This document shows, one piece after another, positions 61,553 to 64,000 of a DNA stretch of 64,000 bases. The translations under genes were made by a program, and so were the position numbers. This stretch comes from Thermoanaerobacterium thermosaccharolyticum DSM 571 (GTDB taxonomy: Bacteria > Bacillota > Thermoanaerobacteria > Thermoanaerobacterales > Thermoanaerobacteraceae), in assembly GCF_000145615.1 (NCBI RefSeq), contig NC_014410.1, forward strand, positions 2,653,501 through 2,717,500, written 5' to 3'. Each line of letters starts with the position of its first letter. The stretch's first letter is position 1. The notes beneath the pieces were generated by a model. It searched no databases. It saw only the letters and a program-made list of their open reading frames with translations, and was not told the DNA's origin.

Positions 61553-62524
61553 ATGAGCAGATGCAATTTTTCTAATGATTTTGATGATTTGGGAAGCACC
61601 CCCGTTAGCAATTTCTTCATAAATCATTACATGTTGGAAGCACCAGGCGAGTACGTAAAAGTATACCTTTTAGGACTTAAATACTCATATTACAACCAAA
61701 GCTTCTCTATAGAAGAAATGGCCGAAAAACTTTTTATGTCAGAAATCGACATAGATAAAGCTCTGAAATTTTGGGAAAAGTCTGGTGTAATCAGGCTTAG
61801 ATATTCTGACAGCGAATATTACATAGAATATCTTCCGCTCGTTAAGAAAGTCGATGATAAGCACACATTGTCTATTGATGATACAGAAGTCAGGCAGATG
61901 TTTGAGACGGTTGAAAAGATGATAGGTAGACCACTTTCTCCTACAGAGATGAACACTTATCTTGGCTGGGTTGACGAATACGGATTTTCTCTGGAAATAC
62001 TTACTATGCTTATAAGTTACTGTGCCTCAAAAAATAAGACATCCCTAAAATACATGGAAAAGGTAGCCATCGCATGGCATGATGCAGGCCTTAAAACCGC
62101 TCTTGATGTTGAAGCATATTTAAAAGCAGAAAGCGAAAAGTGGATAAGGTACAAAAAAATCTTACGGGCACTGGGTCTTAAGGATGACGATGTAATGGAA
62201 GCACATAAAGCCATGATGGACAGATGGATGGATGATCTGGGTTTTGACATTGACGTAATATTAAAAGCATGCAATGAATGTGTCTTAAAGATAAATGAGC
62301 CAAGTTTTCCATACATCAATCAAATACTCATTAACTGGTACAATGACGGCATAAGAACCATAAATGATTTTGATAAAGTAAAGAAAAAGCCCTATACCAA
62401 AAAAACTGCTCCTAACTATAAGGTTCCCAAGAATTATTTTAATGGATATTCACAAAGAACTTACGATGTAGACGAACTTGAGAAAAAACTATTAGCTCAT
62501 TCAAGAGGTGAATTTGGTGAATAA
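61553..62524 (+). CDS. dnaD: DnaD-domain replication initiation protein
   Basis: A 323-aa protein from ATG 61553 (GAGGTGG upstream). The N-terminal winged helix includes KVYLLGLKYSYYNQSFSIEE, MAEKLFMSEIDIDKALKFWE. Two DnaB_2/DnaD C-terminal domains follow: FETVEKMIGRPLSPTEMNTY, LGWVDEYGFSLEILTMLISY and AHKAMMDRWMDDLGFDIDVI, ending before INQILINWYNDGIRT, the YxxxIxxxW motif. It loads the replicative helicase with the next gene product. Confidence 0.9.
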   Translation: MSRCNFSNDFDDLGSTPVSNFFINHYMLEAPGEYVKVYLLGLKYSYYNQSFSIEEMAEKLFMSEIDIDKALKFWEKSGVIRLRYSDSEYYIEYLPLVKKVDDKHTLSIDDTEVRQMFETVEKMIGRPLSPTEMNTYLGWVDEYGFSLEILTMLISYCASKNKTSLKYMEKVAIAWHDAGLKTALDVEAYLKAESEKWIRYKKILRALGLKDDDVMEAHKAMMDRWMDDLGFDIDVILKACNECVLKINEPSFPYINQILINWYNDGIRTINDFDKVKKKPYTKKTAPNYKVPKNYFNGYSQRTYDVDELEKKLLAHSRGEFGE

Positions 62525-63497
62525 CTTGGTTCAAGAGGTTTTAAGGGAATATGAGATGCTGAGGGACAAGTCCTTAAAGGAAGCTCTTATGAGGCGGCAA
62601 GAAGTGTACAGAAAAATTCCCGAGATATCAAATATAGATGACGAGATAAAAGACATAGGCATAGAAATCTCTAAATCCATATTTCTAAAGCCTCAAAAAC
62701 ATAAGGATCTTTTAGAAAACTTAAGAAGTAGGCTCAACGCTTTAAAAAAGAAAAAAGCCGATTTATTAAGGTCAAATGGTTATCCTGAAACGTACATGGA
62801 GCAAAAATTTGAATGTAATATCTGCAAAGATACAGGCTATGTCAATAACAAGAGATGCAAATGTTTTGAGCAAAAACTTATAAACTTATACTACAGGCAG
62901 TCCAGCATAGAAGACATTACAAAAATTGAAAATTTCAGCAATTTTGACTATTATCTATACTCTGATAAACCTTATAAAGGCAAAATGTCTCCGCGGGAAA
63001 ACATGAAAAGTATAGTCGATGTTGCAAAAGATTTTATAGATAATTTTGATAATGAGAAAGAAAGTTTGTTTTTTTATGGTGACTCAGGACTTGGTAAGAC
63101 GTTTCTCTCAAACTGTATAGCAAAAGAACTACTGGACAGAGGCAAAGTAGTGCTATATAGGACAGCTCCAGACCTTGTAGAAGGATTAAGGCTTAATAAG
63201 TTGAACTCTGACAACGATTCGTACTACGAGTATACGGATTTGCTTAGAGAATGTGACTTACTTATAATAGATGACCTGGGGACTGAACCTATAACTCCTT
63301 TCAGCCTCCAGGAGATCTTCAGCATTGTAAATGCAAGGCTTTTAGCAAATAAAAAATTCATAATATCAACTAATCTACCGCTTTCTGAAGTTATGAATAT
63401 ATATCCTGAAAGATTGTGCTCAAGGATACTTGGCAATTTCAAACTTTTAAATTTTTACGGTGAAGACATAAGGATTAAAAGAAAAACTATAAATTAA
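62508..63497 (+). CDS. dnaI: DnaI/DnaC-type helicase loader ATPase
   Basis: A 329-aa AAA+ protein. A helical N-terminal part holds a cysteine motif (FECNICKDTGYVNNKRCKCF), probably the zinc site of DnaI. The ATPase core has Walker A FYGDSGLGKTFLSN, Walker B LLIIDDLGTEPIT and sensor 1 KFIISTNLPLSEV. GTG start within the dnaD end (17-nt overlap). Loads DnaB helicase at origins; ends 4 nt into the convergent M1 peptidase gene. Confidence 0.9.
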   Translation: MNLVNNLVQEVLREYEMLRDKSLKEALMRRQEVYRKIPEISNIDDEIKDIGIEISKSIFLKPQKHKDLLENLRSRLNALKKKKADLLRSNGYPETYMEQKFECNICKDTGYVNNKRCKCFEQKLINLYYRQSSIEDITKIENFSNFDYYLYSDKPYKGKMSPRENMKSIVDVAKDFIDNFDNEKESLFFYGDSGLGKTFLSNCIAKELLDRGKVVLYRTAPDLVEGLRLNKLNSDNDSYYEYTDLLRECDLLIIDDLGTEPITPFSLQEIFSIVNARLLANKKFIISTNLPLSEVMNIYPERLCSRILGNFKLLNFYGEDIRIKRKTIN

Positions 63498-64000
63498 TCA
63501 AGCCATTCGGCAAAGAATCCTCCTGTATCCTTTCCAGTTACACTGTCCACTACGTCTATTAGGTTCTGCGTAGTGGCATTTTTATATTTATACTGGTTGT
63601 AATACTTATTTAGGACTTCTTTAAATTTTTCGTCACCGATAAGCCCCCTTAGTTCACTAAATACCATAGCACCTTTGTTGTAGACGATATTTGTATAATC
63701 ATTCCAGTCTTTAAATTGTCCTAATGTCTTCACCATAGCATCATCTTTATTTGCCTTTGAAAACTTGTAAAATTCTCCTGAAATGATTGACTTAAATACC
63801 GCATCTGCTGTGGCTTTTCCGTAATACCTTTCGATATACATAATTGTTGTATATTCCGTAAGGCCTTCGTCAAGCCATGCTTCCTTTACTTCATTGTTTC
63901 CAACAGCTCCATACCACCACTGATGCGCAGTTTCATGCGCTATAACATACTCCAGATTAAACAGGTTATCCTTTGAATAAAGATCTTTTGAAATAAAAAC
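63494..64000 (-). CDS. M1-family metallopeptidase, C-terminal part (runs off the right edge)
   Basis: 169 codons visible, open to the window end. EYVIAHETAHQWWYGAVGNN is the HExxH-x18-E zinc site of M1 aminopeptidases, with the third ligand in EAWLDEGLTEYTTI. IVYNKGAMVFSELRGLIGDE with the catalytic Tyr region and the end DTGGFFAEWLD are typical. The N-terminal part and any signal peptide are outside. Confidence 0.9.
   Translation of the reverse strand, partial: VFISKDLYSKDNLFNLEYVIAHETAHQWWYGAVGNNEVKEAWLDEGLTEYTTIMYIERYYGKATADAVFKSIISGEFYKFSKANKDDAMVKTLGQFKDWNDYTNIVYNKGAMVFSELRGLIGDEKFKEVLNKYYNQYKYKNATTQNLIDVVDSVTGKDTGGFFAEWLD

Overview
The window looks like a chromosomal segment of a low-GC, anaerobic, spore-forming Firmicute, most likely Thermoanaerobacterium or a close relative. 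The evidence is AT-rich DNA, strong GGAGG-type ribosome sites with many GTG/TTG starts, a bifunctional AdhE under Rex-type operators, a hybrid-cluster protein, a small acid-soluble spore protein, an SPL-family radical SAM enzyme, and the WalRK region with clostridial gene content. The genus is inferred from protein character, not from a database match. No tRNA, rRNA or CRISPR repeat array was seen.

Left part (1-9.4 kb, minus strand): a type III CRISPR effector operon, read csx20 - csx2/TM1812 (HEPN) - cas10 - csm3-like - csx10 - csm2-like - three more RAMPs - an unrecognised 121-aa gene, ended by a hairpin. A separate cas6 runs off the left edge. Csx10 and several single Csm3-like genes point to subtype III-D. 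Cas10 keeps GGDD but has no recognisable HD nuclease, so interference probably depends on RNA cleavage by RAMPs and cyclic-oligoadenylate signalling to the HEPN protein, with Csx20 as a possible off-switch. No adaptation genes are in view.

9.6-37 kb is mostly housekeeping and energy metabolism: sufCBDSU; an orphan GroES; a thioredoxin-glutaredoxin fusion; sspH; an SPL-like enzyme; a heptad-repeat coiled-coil protein; adhE with two Rex boxes; hcp with a CRP/FNR-type box at the class II position; an aldo-keto reductase; a 1420-aa dehydratase-activase-like protein; YitT; and a sugar ABC importer (no ATPase gene) divergent from a YesMN-type two-component system.

37-50.6 kb is an accessory region. 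Secreted or membrane-anchored proteins (two paralogues 10 kb apart, an amidase-6 protein, a SAR2788-like putative toxin, a bacteriocin-like remnant) sit behind six copies of one promoter module: a SigA promoter with 17-bp spacing, preceded by repeated TTAGTAC half-sites. Between them lie a frameshifted GAF-LuxR regulator, a sigma-region-4-like ORF, a 41-aa membrane peptide, a VanZ protein, an ERCC4 nuclease, VapBC, a TIR-domain protein and an AbrB-PIN pair. This co-regulated antagonism/defence island is the least explained part of the window.

50.8-64 kb is conserved core: rlmH, a CxxH/CxxC protein, htrA, murA, then the wal operon (peptidase-MA protein, walR, walK, a small secreted protein, yycH, yycI), an M23/LysM/G5 peptidase, the DnaD and DnaI-like helicase-loading pair, and a partial M1 peptidase at the right edge.
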